A stretch of DNA of 64,000 bases, taken from Thiocapsa rosea. GTDB lineage: Bacteria > Pseudomonadota > Gammaproteobacteria > Chromatiales > Chromatiaceae. The notes beneath the pieces were generated by a model. The model searched no databases. It saw only the letters and a list, made by a program, of their open reading frames with translations, and was not told the DNA's origin. The position numbers and the translations under genes were made by a program. Shown here piece after piece: positions 35,615 to 45,013 of this stretch. Location of the stretch: positions 5,374,501-5,438,500 of the forward strand of contig NZ_RBXL01000001.1 in NCBI RefSeq assembly GCF_003634315.1, read 5' to 3'. Numbering within the stretch: the stretch's first letter is position 1; the number at the start of each line of letters is the position of its first letter.

Positions 35615-37511
35615 CGCTGTCGAAGCGCCGCCGTCGCTCTGGCGCCAGGCGCTGGAGGACCTGCAGCCGTTTCCGGGCCGGGCCGGGATGACGTGGCGGG
35701 TCGCGTTGCTGTGCGCGCTGGTGACCGGTGCGGCAATGATGTTCGAGATCCCCGAGGCGGCGATCAGTTGCTACCTGATCATCTTTTTGATGAAACCCGA
35801 CGCGGTGGTGAACATCGGCACCGGCATCGGTTTTCTGGTGCTGCTGCCGGGACTCATCGCCTTCCTCGTCTGGGTCGTGAACCTGACCAGCGGCTCGACC
35901 CTGCACATCATGGCGGCGATCGTCATCACCTCCTGCCTGTTGCTCTACCTCGGCGCGGCGACGCAATTGGGCGAGCAGGGCAGTGTTGCGGCGCTGATCA
36001 TCGCCTTCGTGCTGACCTTGATCGTCCAGGCGCCGTTCGGCGACGCGGCAACCTTCGCCTTGCGCGAGGCCTGGGCGATGGCCGCACTGCCGATGATCCT
36101 GATGATCGGCTTCAATCTCGTCCTCGGCTTTTCGCCCGTGACGCTGTTGCGCGACACGCTCCGAGCCCGGCTGGCCGCCGCCGCGCAGGCGCTGGAGACG
36201 GGCGATCCGGCACGGTTGCGTGAGCTGCTGCGCGAAGGGAACGCGCCCTTCGACCCGCAGGCGCTGGCGGCGCGGGTGCTGCGGTTCGTTCCGCACGCGG
36301 CCGCACGGCAAATCGCGGCGGATGTCCGGGCGGGCTTTGCACTGATGCTCGCGGTGTCGGCGCTTCCCAAGGATCTCGAGTCGAGCCGTCGCGTCGCGCT
36401 CGCAGACCACATCCGTGCGGCCCACACCGCGCTCGGCGAGGGCGAGACCCCGCCGATGCCGCCTGATCCGCCTGCAAACGCCGATCCGGCCGAGCGCGCG
36501 GCATGGGACGCACTGGGCGTGCTCGCCGGAGCACCCGAGCCCGAGGTCGTGCCGGCACCCAAGACGCCCTTCATCGCCCCCGATGCGCTGACCAATCCCG
36601 CCTACACCCGCTTCGCACTCAAGACCACGGCGGCGGCGGTGATCTGCTTTCTCATCTATACGGCGATCGACTGGCAGGGGATCCATACGGCGATGATCAC
36701 CTGCTATGTCGCCGCGCTCGCCACCACCGGCGAGACCGTGCATAAGCTCGCGTTGCGCATCACCGGGTGCCTGATCGGTGCGGCGATCGGGGTCGCTGCG
36801 ATCTTCTGGGTCATTCCCCACATCGACGGGATCGGCGGGTTGATGGCCCTCGTGTTCCTCGGCTGCCTCGTCGGCGCATGGGTCTCGACCGGCCCCGAGC
36901 GCATCGCCTACGCCGGTGTACAGATTGCGCTCGCGTTCCTGTTGACGGTGCTGCAGGGCTTTGGGCCGAGTGTCAGTCTCGACACCGCACAGGGCAGGAT
37001 CTTCGGCATTCTGCTCGGCAATCTCGTGGTCTATCTCATCTTTACACGCATCTGGCCGGCGCCCGTCGAGGGCGAGGTCCGTACCTTCTTTGCCGAAGCG
37101 CTCTCGGAGCTGACGCGGATGGCGCGGCTTGCACCCGAGCGTCGAGCGAATGCCGTGAGCAGTGCCGCTGCGGTTGAAGCGTTCGCCGGCAAGGCCGAGG
37201 AAGCGCTGCGCGTGCTGCCCTTCGAGCCCCGTGGGTTGCGGCCCACACCCGCGCGCGAGACGGCGCTCTATGGCGCGGTCACGCAGATCGAGGCGCTCAA
37301 TCGCACCATCTGGTTGAGTCGCGATGCTGACCTCGAGCACACCGCCAGGCAGCTCGAGCGTCTCGCTGAGCGGTTTCGCGGACCTGTCGGAGAAGCCGAA
37401 CCCCACGCCGGCTTCGGTCCTTCGGCATCGCCGGCTCGGCCTGCCGCTCCAGCGCCGATCGCCGGCCCCTTTACCCGCCCACTCGACCAACTCCAGGGAG
37501 CCGCAGGATGA
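35580..37511 (+). CDS. mdtO: FUSC-family inner membrane protein of the MdtNOP system
   Basis: About 643 residues with two sets of membrane helices (about 35-180 and 350-470), each of the aromatic acid exporter/FUSC type, separated by a soluble region. Typical stretches: MFEIPEAAISCYLIIFLMKP in the first half and TAAAVICFLIYTAIDWQGIH in the second. It is the inner membrane component that pairs with MdtN. I favour ATG 35580 (MAKTVASSHP), inside the mdtN end by 35 bases; ATG 35565 is also possible. The stop overlaps the mdtP start by four bases. Confidence 0.85.
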   Translation: MAKTVASSHPSDAVEAPPSLWRQALEDLQPFPGRAGMTWRVALLCALVTGAAMMFEIPEAAISCYLIIFLMKPDAVVNIGTGIGFLVLLPGLIAFLVWVVNLTSGSTLHIMAAIVITSCLLLYLGAATQLGEQGSVAALIIAFVLTLIVQAPFGDAATFALREAWAMAALPMILMIGFNLVLGFSPVTLLRDTLRARLAAAAQALETGDPARLRELLREGNAPFDPQALAARVLRFVPHAAARQIAADVRAGFALMLAVSALPKDLESSRRVALADHIRAAHTALGEGETPPMPPDPPANADPAERAAWDALGVLAGAPEPEVVPAPKTPFIAPDALTNPAYTRFALKTTAAAVICFLIYTAIDWQGIHTAMITCYVAALATTGETVHKLALRITGCLIGAAIGVAAIFWVIPHIDGIGGLMALVFLGCLVGAWVSTGPERIAYAGVQIALAFLLTVLQGFGPSVSLDTAQGRIFGILLGNLVVYLIFTRIWPAPVEGEVRTFFAEALSELTRMARLAPERRANAVSSAAAVEAFAGKAEEALRVLPFEPRGLRPTPARETALYGAVTQIEALNRTIWLSRDADLEHTARQLERLAERFRGPVGEAEPHAGFGPSASPARPAAPAPIAGPFTRPLDQLQGAAG

Positions 37512-39040
37512 GGGTCCGCCATTCCTTAGCGCGCGTCGCCGGGGCTGCAGTGCTTACGCTGGCGCTGGCTGGCTGCGCCTCCAACGCGGCGAACATGACC
37601 TCCGCGTCGGCCGATCAGCCTTGGACGCCTCGCGGCGACGAGGAGACAGGCTTGTGGAGTCTCGCGCCCGCTGCGCAACCTGCGCCGGAGGATGGGGCTC
37701 CAAACTTCAGAATCCCCGCGGATTCGGCACGCGCACAACTCGCGCAGCCCGAGGGGATCGATCCGGCACGCGTCTATAGCCTGCCCGAGCTCATCGATCT
37801 GGCACAGCGGGCGAACCCGGCGACCCGAGCCGCCTGGCAGCAGGCTCGGCAGGCGGCGCTGGCCGTCGGCATGGTGGAGGCGACCTACCTGCCCGTCATC
37901 ACCGCGAGTGTGATCGGCGGGTATCAGGACCTGACGACGCCGCTGCCGGAGGTGCTCGGCGAAAGTCTCAGTTTCGAAACTACCGAAGAAGGTACGGCGC
38001 AGATTCTCGCGCTGCAGTGGCTGATTTTCGACTTCGGGCAGCGCCAGGCACTCGCGGCTGCGGCTAAGCATGCGGCGATCGCGGCGAACGTCCTCTTCAA
38101 CGGCACCCATCAAAAACTGATCTTCGACGTCTCGCAGGCTTACTACGTCTATGGCGCCGCGATCCAGCGACGCGGCTTTGCCGAAACGGCCTTGCGCAAC
38201 GCCGAAGCGGTCCGGACCGCTGTCGAGGCGCGCGAGGCGCAGGGGCTCGCCACCAGCGTGGAGACGGCACAGGCGCGCCAAGCCGTGGCACAGGCCGAGT
38301 TACGTCGGGTCCAAGCCGACGGGGGAGAGCGCGATGCGTATCAGAACCTGCTCGCCGCCGTGGGCGTGAACGCCGATGTGAGGGTCGATGCGGTGAGTGC
38401 CGCCCGCCGGCCGCTCCCGGCGCCGGCCTCTGCATCGCTCGAGGCGACGATCCAACTGGCGCTTTCGCAGCGGCCCGACGTTGCGGCAAGCTACGCGGCG
38501 ATGCAAGCCAGCAAGGCCGGTGTCAAAGCCGCGCAGGCGAACTATCTTCCCAAGGTCTATGCCGGCGGCAACATCGCTTCGGGCTCGGGCAACTTCGATG
38601 TGTCCGGTTTGCCCTCGATTGGCCAGCAAGGCTCGGGTACGGGCCTGCTCGTGGGGGTGACCGTACCACTCTACGACTCCGGTCTGCGGACGGCTCAGGT
38701 TAAAGAGGCTGAATCCCGGGCCGAGATGGCCGAGGATGAGTTTCAACGGGTGCAGACCGCAGCAGTAACCGAAATCGTTGCGGCCCGCAACGCGCTGCGG
38801 ACCGCGCTCGAATCGCACCGTGCCGCCACGGCGCTCGTCGGTGCCGCCTCGACCACTTATGATGCCGCCTTCGCGGCCTACCGCAATGGCGTCGGTACGG
38901 TCGATGCGGCGACAGCGGCCGACACTGCGCTGCTCGATGCACGCGAGGCTCAGGCAGAGGCGCATGCGGCTGCACTGATCAGCGCGGTGAACCTCGCCTT
39001 TGCGGTCGGCTCGCTGACCTCGCGCGAGAGTCTGCCCTAA
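37508..39040 (+). CDS. mdtP: TolC-type outer membrane factor of the MdtNOP system
   Basis: A 510-residue outer membrane efflux protein with a lipoprotein-type start: a hydrophobic signal and lipobox LAGC (about residues 20-23). Two OEP repeats follow, with YSLPELIDLAQRANPATRAAWQQ in the first and the second starting near ATIQLALSQRPDVAASYAAM. It would form the trimeric exit duct for MdtNO. It starts with ATG overlapping the mdtO stop. The TAA stop (39038-39040) is the first triplet of a fold-back module. Confidence 0.88.
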   Translation: MRVRHSLARVAGAAVLTLALAGCASNAANMTSASADQPWTPRGDEETGLWSLAPAAQPAPEDGAPNFRIPADSARAQLAQPEGIDPARVYSLPELIDLAQRANPATRAAWQQARQAALAVGMVEATYLPVITASVIGGYQDLTTPLPEVLGESLSFETTEEGTAQILALQWLIFDFGQRQALAAAAKHAAIAANVLFNGTHQKLIFDVSQAYYVYGAAIQRRGFAETALRNAEAVRTAVEAREAQGLATSVETAQARQAVAQAELRRVQADGGERDAYQNLLAAVGVNADVRVDAVSAARRPLPAPASASLEATIQLALSQRPDVAASYAAMQASKAGVKAAQANYLPKVYAGGNIASGSGNFDVSGLPSIGQQGSGTGLLVGVTVPLYDSGLRTAQVKEAESRAEMAEDEFQRVQTAAVTEIVAARNALRTALESHRAATALVGAASTTYDAAFAAYRNGVGTVDAATAADTALLDAREAQAEAHAAALISAVNLAFAVGSLTSRESLP

Positions 39041-39121
39041 ACCGCGCCCAGAGCGACATGCGTCGTTTTTAGTGTGCGTTTGGCCTCCGAGATATCCTCG
39101 ATCCCGGTGAGACGCGGTTTA
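39038..39121. repeat. Fold-back repeat, solo module B
   Basis: Module B of the GGTGAGACGCGGTTTA subtype, as at 28667 and in reverse at 13370. It is followed by a short AT-rich linker-like stretch (39122-39150) but no module A. It supplies the mdtP stop codon. Confidence 0.85.
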
Positions 39122-39232
39122 GGATTTAAGATTTTTAATGCTGGGTTAAGTTGCTTGCGGACCCCTGGAAGGCGCCTTCATGACCGCCGAAACGCAAATA
39201 ACTGCCTAAGCGTTCTGCGCAAGGTCCATCGC

Positions 39233-39934
39233 ATGTTCAATATACATCGCGGGAATCAAGCAACGAGCAGTTTCATGCGCGACTCCGCACCCGAAGAGCG
39301 CCCGGTCCGCTTCGCCATCCTGCTCTTCAGTCTGCTCGTTCTCGGCGCCAGCAGCGGCTTTGCGACCATCGGCATTGGGGAAGTACTGGGCAACATCGCT
39401 GCATCAGCGGTCCTGCTCGCCGGACTGGCCTCGATGTACCACAACCGGATACTACTCGTTGTCGGCTGCGTGCTTTTGGTGCCGGCACTCGCCGCCCGCT
39501 GGACCTTTTTCTGGCTCCAAGCCTCGGCGCTGGCGCCGATCTCGATCCTGTTCTCGCTGCTGTTTACCGGATTCAATGCAGGCGCACTCTTCCTCTACAT
39601 CCAGCGTCGCGGATCACCAACCAACGACACGGTTTACGGCGGCATCTGCGTCTACATCCTGCTCGGCTACTGCTTTGCGCTCGTGTTCATGCTCCTGGAG
39701 ATACTTGTACCGGGTTCGTTTTATTTCGCGCATGATGCCCCGGTCGGCATCCCGCAGATCGAGAGTCAGCTGATCTATTTCAGCTTCTCGACCTTGACCA
39801 CCGTGGGCTTCGGCGACATCACTCCATTGACGCCGCCGGCCAAGTCGTTCGCGATGATCGAGGCCGTTGTCGGCCCGATGTTCGTCGCGGTGTTTCTCGC
39901 ACGCTTGGTTGGAGTCCGGACCTCAAGCCACTAA
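39233..39934 (+). CDS. Two-pore-helix-type K+ channel (ion channel family)
   Basis: About 233 residues from ATG 39233, preceded by AAGG. It has several N-terminal membrane helices (LFSLLVLGASSGF, LLVVGCVLLVPALAA, SILFSLLFTGFNAGALFLY) and a C-terminal pore unit: helix ILLGYCFALVFMLLEILV, then the selectivity filter TTVGFGDI and a last helix AMIEAVVGPMFVAVFLARL. The filter shows a K+ channel. There is no cytoplasmic RCK or cyclic-nucleotide domain. ATG 39275 is an alternative start. The TAA stop (39932-39934) opens a worn fold-back module, and another module lies just upstream of the gene. Confidence 0.85.
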   Translation: MFNIHRGNQATSSFMRDSAPEERPVRFAILLFSLLVLGASSGFATIGIGEVLGNIAASAVLLAGLASMYHNRILLVVGCVLLVPALAARWTFFWLQASALAPISILFSLLFTGFNAGALFLYIQRRGSPTNDTVYGGICVYILLGYCFALVFMLLEILVPGSFYFAHDAPVGIPQIESQLIYFSFSTLTTVGFGDITPLTPPAKSFAMIEAVVGPMFVAVFLARLVGVRTSSH

Positions 39935-40030
39935 AGCGCGCCCAGCGCGTTATGCGATGTTTTTGGATGGGATCGGCACCGGCAGACGTGACGACCGTTG
40001 GAGCTGGCGCAGTGAAAAGTATTAAAAAAG
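39932..40030. repeat. Fold-back repeat, worn module A plus linker
   Basis: The start TAAAGCGCGCCCAGCGCGTT and the end GGAGCTGGCGCAGTGAAAAG match module A with point changes in the terminal inverted repeats, followed by the usual ATTAAAAAA linker; module B is absent. It supplies the stop codon of the K+ channel. Confidence 0.8.
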
Positions 40031-40163
40031 GTGATGAGCGTCGTGCCTCAGCCGGTGATTTTCGAGCTGGCGGGCTCACGGATTGAGCCACCCCCCGGCG
40101 CACACTACGGGCATCTCCACCCGCAGCGAGGCGACGGCGATGCCGCAGAACCCGAGTAACCAT

Positions 40164-40287
40164 CCCCCGGCAAAGCGGGGGTGGAATTCGTGAGCCGCTC
40201 AAAGCGGCAAGGGGTCGCTCGGCTACGGGCGGGTCCGGTTGCGAAAAAGCATACAGGAAGTTTGCGGCAGGCCGACCGGCCTGCCGC
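40164..40287. other. Hairpin cluster between K+ channel and amt genes
   Basis: Three hairpins stand in a row: CCCCCG/CGGGGG (40164-40181), GCCGCT/AGCGGC (about 40194-40208) and a ten-base perfect stem GCGGCAGGCC/GGCCTGCCGC (40264-40287, four-base loop). The last lies 11 bases past the amt stop on the minus strand and could act as a terminator, though no T run follows on either strand. The first two, close together with GGTGGAATTCGTGA between, resemble the end structures of IS200/IS605-type elements, but no transposase is present. Confidence 0.5.
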
Positions 40288-40297
40288 GGCTCGTCCG

Positions 40298-41539
40298 TCA
40301 GCTCCGGGGGGTGCGGTCAATGCCCCAGAGATCAAAGGCATCTTCACCGAACATTGCCTGGTCAAGCCCCTCGCGCTGGATTTTCTCCGCCACTCGCAAT
40401 GTGCCCGTCATGTCGATCGCCTTGAGGATGATGAACGTCACGATCGAGGCATAGGCGGCAACTACGAAGACGGCGAAGGCTTGCACACCGAGCTGGCGGA
40501 AGCTGGCCTCGACTTCGTTGATGGCGGAGCTCGCCATGAAGCCGATCATCAGCGCGCCGGTCATGCCGCCGACGCCGTGTGCCCGCCAGACCTCAAGCGT
40601 ATCGTCGATCTTGAGCCAGCTCTGCACCGCTTTCGCGTGATAGCAGATCGTAGCCCCGACCGCGCCGATCACAACCGCAGCGCTGGGTTCGACGTAGCCG
40701 GATGCCGGGGTGATCGTCGCAAGGCCTGCGACGGCGCCAACGAGAACGCCCGAAAAGCTAGTCCGGCCATCTTTCCGCCACTCCCAGAACATCCACACCA
40801 GCATAGCAACCGAGCCTGCAAGCATTGTGTTGGTGAAGGCGTAGGTCGCCAGCGCGTTCGCGGCATAGGCGCCGCCGGCGTTGAAGCCGAACCAGCCGAA
40901 CCACAGAAGGCCCGCCCCCAGAGCGACCATTCCAAGGCTGACCGGGTGGCCCGGCCCGTCGCCCGGGGCGGTCTTTCGCTTGCCGAGGTAGGCCGCGGTC
41001 ACCAGCGCCGAGAACCCGGCCGCGGTGTGAATGACAATGCCCCCCGCGAAGTCGACCACGCCAAGCTTCGACAGGAAACCGCCGCCCCAGATCCAGTGCG
41101 CCGCCGGCAGGTAGACCAGGATCGTCCAGATCGCGATGAAAAACAGATAGGCACCGAAGCGGAACCGGCCCACGAAGGCGCCGGTAATGAGCGCCGGGGT
41201 AATGATGGCGAACATCATCTGGTAGCCGAAGATCAGCATGAACGGCACGTTCGCGGCGAACTCCGGGTTCGGTTCGACACCGACGTGGTACATCCCGAAG
41301 TAGGTGCGGATGTCGCCGATGACACCGCCGATGCTTGGTCCGAAGGCCAGGCTGAACCCACCGAAGACCCAGATCATCCCGACCACGCCCATGCAGACGA
41401 AGTTCTGGATCATGATCGACAGGACGTCGCGCTGTTTCACCAGGCCGCCGTAAAACAGCGCAAGCGCCGGCGTCATCAAACAGACTAGTGCGGTGCACAT
41501 GAGCACGAAGGCGGTATCGCCGGAGTTAATCGTTTCCAT
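40298..41539 (-). CDS. amt: Ammonium transporter (Amt)
   Basis: A 413-residue Amt/Rh family channel with 11 predicted helices and no signal peptide. The twin-His pore residues are visible in LPAAHWIWGGGF (first) and VWRAHGVGGMTGALMIG (second). Other family stretches: ALALFYGGLVKQRDVLS and DFAGGIVIHTAAGFSALV. It is the last gene of the urease operon and would handle ammonium made by urease or bring ammonium in. No glnK lies beside it, unlike the common glnK-amtB pair. Confidence 0.93.
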   Translation of the reverse strand: METINSGDTAFVLMCTALVCLMTPALALFYGGLVKQRDVLSIMIQNFVCMGVVGMIWVFGGFSLAFGPSIGGVIGDIRTYFGMYHVGVEPNPEFAANVPFMLIFGYQMMFAIITPALITGAFVGRFRFGAYLFFIAIWTILVYLPAAHWIWGGGFLSKLGVVDFAGGIVIHTAAGFSALVTAAYLGKRKTAPGDGPGHPVSLGMVALGAGLLWFGWFGFNAGGAYAANALATYAFTNTMLAGSVAMLVWMFWEWRKDGRTSFSGVLVGAVAGLATITPASGYVEPSAAVVIGAVGATICYHAKAVQSWLKIDDTLEVWRAHGVGGMTGALMIGFMASSAINEVEASFRQLGVQAFAVFVVAAYASIVTFIILKAIDMTGTLRVAEKIQREGLDQAMFGEDAFDLWGIDRTPRS

Positions 41540-41563
41540 TGTTGTCCTGTTCCTCTCGTTACA

Positions 41564-41965
41564 TTAAGGCTCGCGATCTGCGGGTGCTGCTCCGAGGTTG
41601 CCGGCGCGTAAGCCAAGAATTACCGCGCCGAAGCCAACGGCAAGACTTAGCCCGACATAGAGGACCGAGCTAAGCGGTCCAGGCCCCGTTCTGTCCATGA
41701 GTTGCACGGCGGCAAGAACGAAACTCGAGAAGGTTGACAATCCTCCCATCACGCCCGTACCGATGAGGACATAGAGGCCGTCATTCAGCAGCTTGCGCCG
41801 ATGGAGGGAGAAGCCGAGACCAAGCAGGAACGACGCCACCACATTGGCGGTGAAGATATCCAGCGGGAACCCGTCAGGTCCCGTGCCCACGGTCAGCATC
41901 AGGAACTCGCGCAGAAGCGCGCCGACGGCGCCACCGATCATGACAAACATCACGGTGTTGATCAT
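41564..41965 (-). CDS. crcB: CrcB/Fluc fluoride channel, second of a pair
   Basis: A 133-residue four-helix protein with family motifs GGAVGALLRE, TANVVASFLLG and GGLSTFSSFVL. Fluc proteins are dual-topology dimers or, when encoded as pairs, heterodimers that export fluoride. The start overlaps the stop of the upstream crcB by four bases (41962-41965), so the two are co-translated. No fluoride riboswitch was recognised before the pair. Its place in a urease operon is unusual. Confidence 0.88.
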   Translation of the reverse strand: MINTVMFVMIGGAVGALLREFLMLTVGTGPDGFPLDIFTANVVASFLLGLGFSLHRRKLLNDGLYVLIGTGVMGGLSTFSSFVLAAVQLMDRTGPGPLSSVLYVGLSLAVGFGAVILGLRAGNLGAAPADREP

Positions 41966-42360
41966 GCCGCCCCCACGAGATTGCCCAGAAGGATGCCCAG
42001 CGCGGCCGCGATCCCGCCGACCACGACCGACGCGAGCAGATAGAGCGCGGCGTAGCGCGCGCCCGACTTCGTCGCCAGTGTCGCCGCATCGAGTTGCATG
42101 CTGCTGAACGTTGTGTAGCCCCCCAGAAATCCGGTCAGCACGCCCGAAGTGAGCACATCACCATATCGGACGGTGAAATCGAGCCCGAAGAGCGTCGCGA
42201 GGAAGCCGATTACGAAGGCCCCGCTGACGTTGACCAGGAACGTGCCAAGGGGGAAGCGGTCTTTGTGCCAATGCTCGCCGACTGCCTTGCCGACAGCCCA
42301 GCGTAACAGCGACCCCAGCCCGCCGCCGACTCCGACAAGAAGAACATCAACCGGGGTCAT
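41962..42360 (-). CDS. crcB: CrcB/Fluc fluoride channel, first of a pair
   Basis: A 132-residue four-helix protein with GGGLGSLLRWAVG, LVNVSGAFVIGFLATL and GFLGGYTTFSSMQLDA, the usual Fluc motifs including the Asn of the second helix and the Thr-Phe pair of helix 3. The two CrcB copies differ clearly in sequence, as expected for a heterodimeric pair. I chose ATG 42360 (MTPVDVLLVG); the frame is open further upstream, overlapping the urea transporter end, without a ribosome site. Confidence 0.88.
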   Translation of the reverse strand: MTPVDVLLVGVGGGLGSLLRWAVGKAVGEHWHKDRFPLGTFLVNVSGAFVIGFLATLFGLDFTVRYGDVLTSGVLTGFLGGYTTFSSMQLDAATLATKSGARYAALYLLASVVVGGIAAALGILLGNLVGAA

Positions 42361-42409
42361 TTGTGAAATACCTGTAGCATGCTCAACCCTCTGATTCTGC
42401 GATCCGATT

Positions 42410-43444
42410 TCACTTGGCCGCATCGCCTCCGACGACACCATTGGCGATCTTGTCGTGCGGATGCGGCTTGAGATTTGCCTTAGGCAGAAGAAACAGCCAG
42501 GTCACGAACACGAAGGGGGCCGTGAAGGTGGGGATACCGATCGGTGCGAAAGCGGCATCCATCGCCCCCTGAACGATCACCGTGAAGATCGTCCCAAGGA
42601 GCGTGAAAAGAGCCACGCGCCACGACGGCGCATAGAAGACGCAGCCCAGTGCGACCGCCGTCAGTACGGCGCTGAAACCGTAGAGGCCCCCGGAGATGTC
42701 CGACAGGCTGGCGCCGAGGGCGAGCGAAGTGACGAGTGCGATGGCCGCGCCTGCAAGCGCGAGGCCGGCAGCCCAAAGCGACGAGACCGCAAGGCCGATC
42801 ACGACCAGGATGCCACTAAGCCAGTCGTCGATCAGGAAGACCTGCGCCGGGCCTTTCAGCCAGGCCTCGAGCAGCGGCAGGGCTTGGCTTGCCGCCTCGG
42901 CAGTCGAGAACGGAGAAGTCGACATACTGTTTGGCAGGGCTGGCGGCCCCATTCCATCAATGGTGACAGCGCCGAACGAATACGCTCCCAACATCAAGAA
43001 CCAGGTCGTCAGGACGAAGGGGAAGGTCAGCGCCGGGGTACCCCAGGTCTTCATCACATTGGCGATGGCAAGCATCGCCACGGTCGAGGTCGCTGCGCCA
43101 ATCACGAGAAGCGCCCACATGGCCAGCGAGGGTTCGATGAACGTCGGAACGGCGCAGCCGACGAGCATTCCATTGAAGCCGAAGAGCCCCTGTCGCAGCG
43201 AGTCCTCGTCGGCGTCGAGGAGCATCGCGGTGACGGTGGCGACGACCAGGGCGACGAAGGCACCGATAGCGATCTGCGGCGCGCCGCCTGAAATGGCGCC
43301 CCAGGTGATCGCGGCAAGAAAGAACAGGCCGGTCAGCGGGTTGTTCTGGAAAATGACCTGACCCGCGCCACGTAGGTTGACATCGATGAATCGGACGAAG
43401 GCATTGCCTTCGACGATCCTCATCCATCGCACGGTATTGTCCAT
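42410..43444 (-). CDS. Urea transporter (UT family)
   Basis: About 344 residues with two homologous halves, each with the urea transporter signature: TPALTFPFVLTTWF in the first and GIPTFTAPFVFVTWL in the second. The start of each half reads GLFGFNGMLVG and GLYGFSAVLTAV. It forms a channel for urea through the inner membrane and supplies urease, whose genes are upstream. ATG 43444 (MDNTVRWMR) is preferred; the frame is open to 43465, overlapping ureD. Confidence 0.9.
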   Translation of the reverse strand: MDNTVRWMRIVEGNAFVRFIDVNLRGAGQVIFQNNPLTGLFFLAAITWGAISGGAPQIAIGAFVALVVATVTAMLLDADEDSLRQGLFGFNGMLVGCAVPTFIEPSLAMWALLVIGAATSTVAMLAIANVMKTWGTPALTFPFVLTTWFLMLGAYSFGAVTIDGMGPPALPNSMSTSPFSTAEAASQALPLLEAWLKGPAQVFLIDDWLSGILVVIGLAVSSLWAAGLALAGAAIALVTSLALGASLSDISGGLYGFSAVLTAVALGCVFYAPSWRVALFTLLGTIFTVIVQGAMDAAFAPIGIPTFTAPFVFVTWLFLLPKANLKPHPHDKIANGVVGGDAAK

Positions 43445-43455
43445 GTATTTCGACC

Positions 43456-44367
43456 TCACGCCCAAAGAAAACGGTCGGGCAATGCGCAGCCGGTAGCCGC
43501 GAGGCGCGCCTGGCGCCAGAACTCACGCAGAACGGCGACCACCGGAGCCGCCTCCATGCCCAGCGCCTTGACGATGACCCCGGCATCGTTTGGCAACCGG
43601 CTTGCGCCGAAGGCGACTCCAAGCGCCTCGTCGTAGGTCGGCGCGGCGGCGTCGAAAAGGGTGTCGACGACCGGCTTCGGCGCAAGAACGATCAGGTTTC
43701 CGAACATGTGGAACGGACCCATTATCCCCAGCACGTCAACTGGCCCGCGGCCGGGTTCGACCACGAATTTTTCCGCGAAGAGCAGACGTCCGCCCGGCCG
43801 TACCGCGCGGACGAAAGACGAGAAGAGGTCATAGGCGAAGACTTCGCCGCGCTCGCCATAGTATTTGCGTCCGGCCATCAGCACTTCGGAGTAGACAAGC
43901 GTCGCGGTCGGGTCGATCTCGATCAGTGTCTCTTGGGCGAAACGCGAGTTTCGGTGCGGAATGACAGGATGCGGGATGTATTCGAGGTAGGAATTTGCTC
44001 CCAAGCGGATTGTCTGGGTCTGGGTGGCGTGGTTGGTGTCCATCTCCTGGATACGGGTCGCTGACTGCGTCGTGACATGGGCCTGCGACTGGGGCGCAAG
44101 GTCGATCTCAATGCGGTTGCGGTCGCCCTGGAGCACCCCGCCCGCATTCGAGATCATGCAGACGCACGGCAGGCCCGGCATCTCCTCGTCCCAATAGAGG
44201 GCTTGCTGGACGATAAACGGCGCTCGCCGATGCAGCGTCGACAGGACCGTGCGATCAGCCCGCGGCTCGAACCCGAGCCGCAGGAAGGCCGACTTTCCGA
44301 ACGAGCCCGACGGGAGTTGCCTTGGCTCGTCCTGGAAACGCGAAAGTTCGCGCGCCGCACTGCGCAT
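43456..44367 (-). CDS. ureD: Urease accessory protein UreD
   Basis: A 303-residue UreD with SNAGGVLQGDRNRIEIDL, HVTTQSATRIQEM, YLEYIPHPVIPHRNSRF and EVLMAGRKYYGE, all usual for the family. UreD binds apo-urease first and, with UreF and UreG, guides nickel to the active site. It lies one base after ureG, at the end of the accessory genes rather than at the front of the operon as in Klebsiella. Confidence 0.93.
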   Translation of the reverse strand: MRSAARELSRFQDEPRQLPSGSFGKSAFLRLGFEPRADRTVLSTLHRRAPFIVQQALYWDEEMPGLPCVCMISNAGGVLQGDRNRIEIDLAPQSQAHVTTQSATRIQEMDTNHATQTQTIRLGANSYLEYIPHPVIPHRNSRFAQETLIEIDPTATLVYSEVLMAGRKYYGERGEVFAYDLFSSFVRAVRPGGRLLFAEKFVVEPGRGPVDVLGIMGPFHMFGNLIVLAPKPVVDTLFDAAAPTYDEALGVAFGASRLPNDAGVIVKALGMEAAPVVAVLREFWRQARLAATGCALPDRFLWA

Positions 44368-44368
44368 G

Positions 44369-45001
44369 TCAGGCCTGCGGATCGAACTCGTCGAAAAGCA
44401 CGTTCTGGCGGATTAGGCGCACAAGATCTTCAATACCTTCGCCCTTCATGCAGTTGGTGAAGACGAAGGGCTTTGTTCCCCGCATGAGCTTCGCATCGCG
44501 ATCCATGACCTCGAGGCTTGCGTGCACATAGGGGGCGATATCGGTCTTGTTGATCACGAGGATATCCGACTTCGTGATGCCGGGGCCATTTTTGCGCGGG
44601 ATCTTGTCGCCGGCGGCAACGTCGATCACGTAGATGAAGAAGTCGATCAGCGCGGGGCTGAAAGTCAGGGTCAGGTTGTCGCCGCCGCTCTCGAGCAGCA
44701 ATATGTCCGAGTCGGGAAACTTGGCCTCCATCTCTTCGACAGCCGCGAGGTTCATGCTGGGGTCTTCCCGTACGGCGGTATGCGGGCAGCCACCCGTTTC
44801 AACACCGAGGATGCGATCCTCGATAAGGATGCCCTTGAGCGTGCGCTGGACATGCTTCGCGTCTTCGGTCGTGACGACGTCGTTCGTCACAACAAGCACG
44901 CGCTTCCCGAGATCCACGAGAATGGGAGTGATGGCTTCGATGATCGCGGTCTTCCCGGAGCCGACCGGCCCCCCGATACCGATGCGAGGTATCCTTTTCA
45001 T
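44369..45001 (-). CDS. ureG: Urease accessory GTPase UreG
   Basis: A 210-residue SIMIBI-class GTPase with P-loop [15 protein letters not shown], the metal-binding [30 protein letters not shown] and the guanine motif [14 protein letters not shown] hydrolysis drives nickel delivery to urease. The start lies 12 bases after the ureF stop. Confidence 0.95.
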   Translation of the reverse strand: MKRIPRIGIGGPVGSGKTAIIEAITPILVDLGKRVLVVTNDVVTTEDAKHVQRTLKGILIEDRILGVETGGCPHTAVREDPSMNLAAVEEMEAKFPDSDILLLESGGDNLTLTFSPALIDFFIYVIDVAAGDKIPRKNGPGITKSDILVINKTDIAPYVHASLEVMDRDAKLMRGTKPFVFTNCMKGEGIEDLVRLIRQNVLFDEFDPQA

Positions 45002-45013
45002 TTCGCGTTCCCG

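Noticed and set aside
42361-42409. Fluoride riboswitch before the crcB pair
   Set aside because: The gap is only about 50 bases, inside an operon, and shows no GGNGAT-type conserved riboswitch features.
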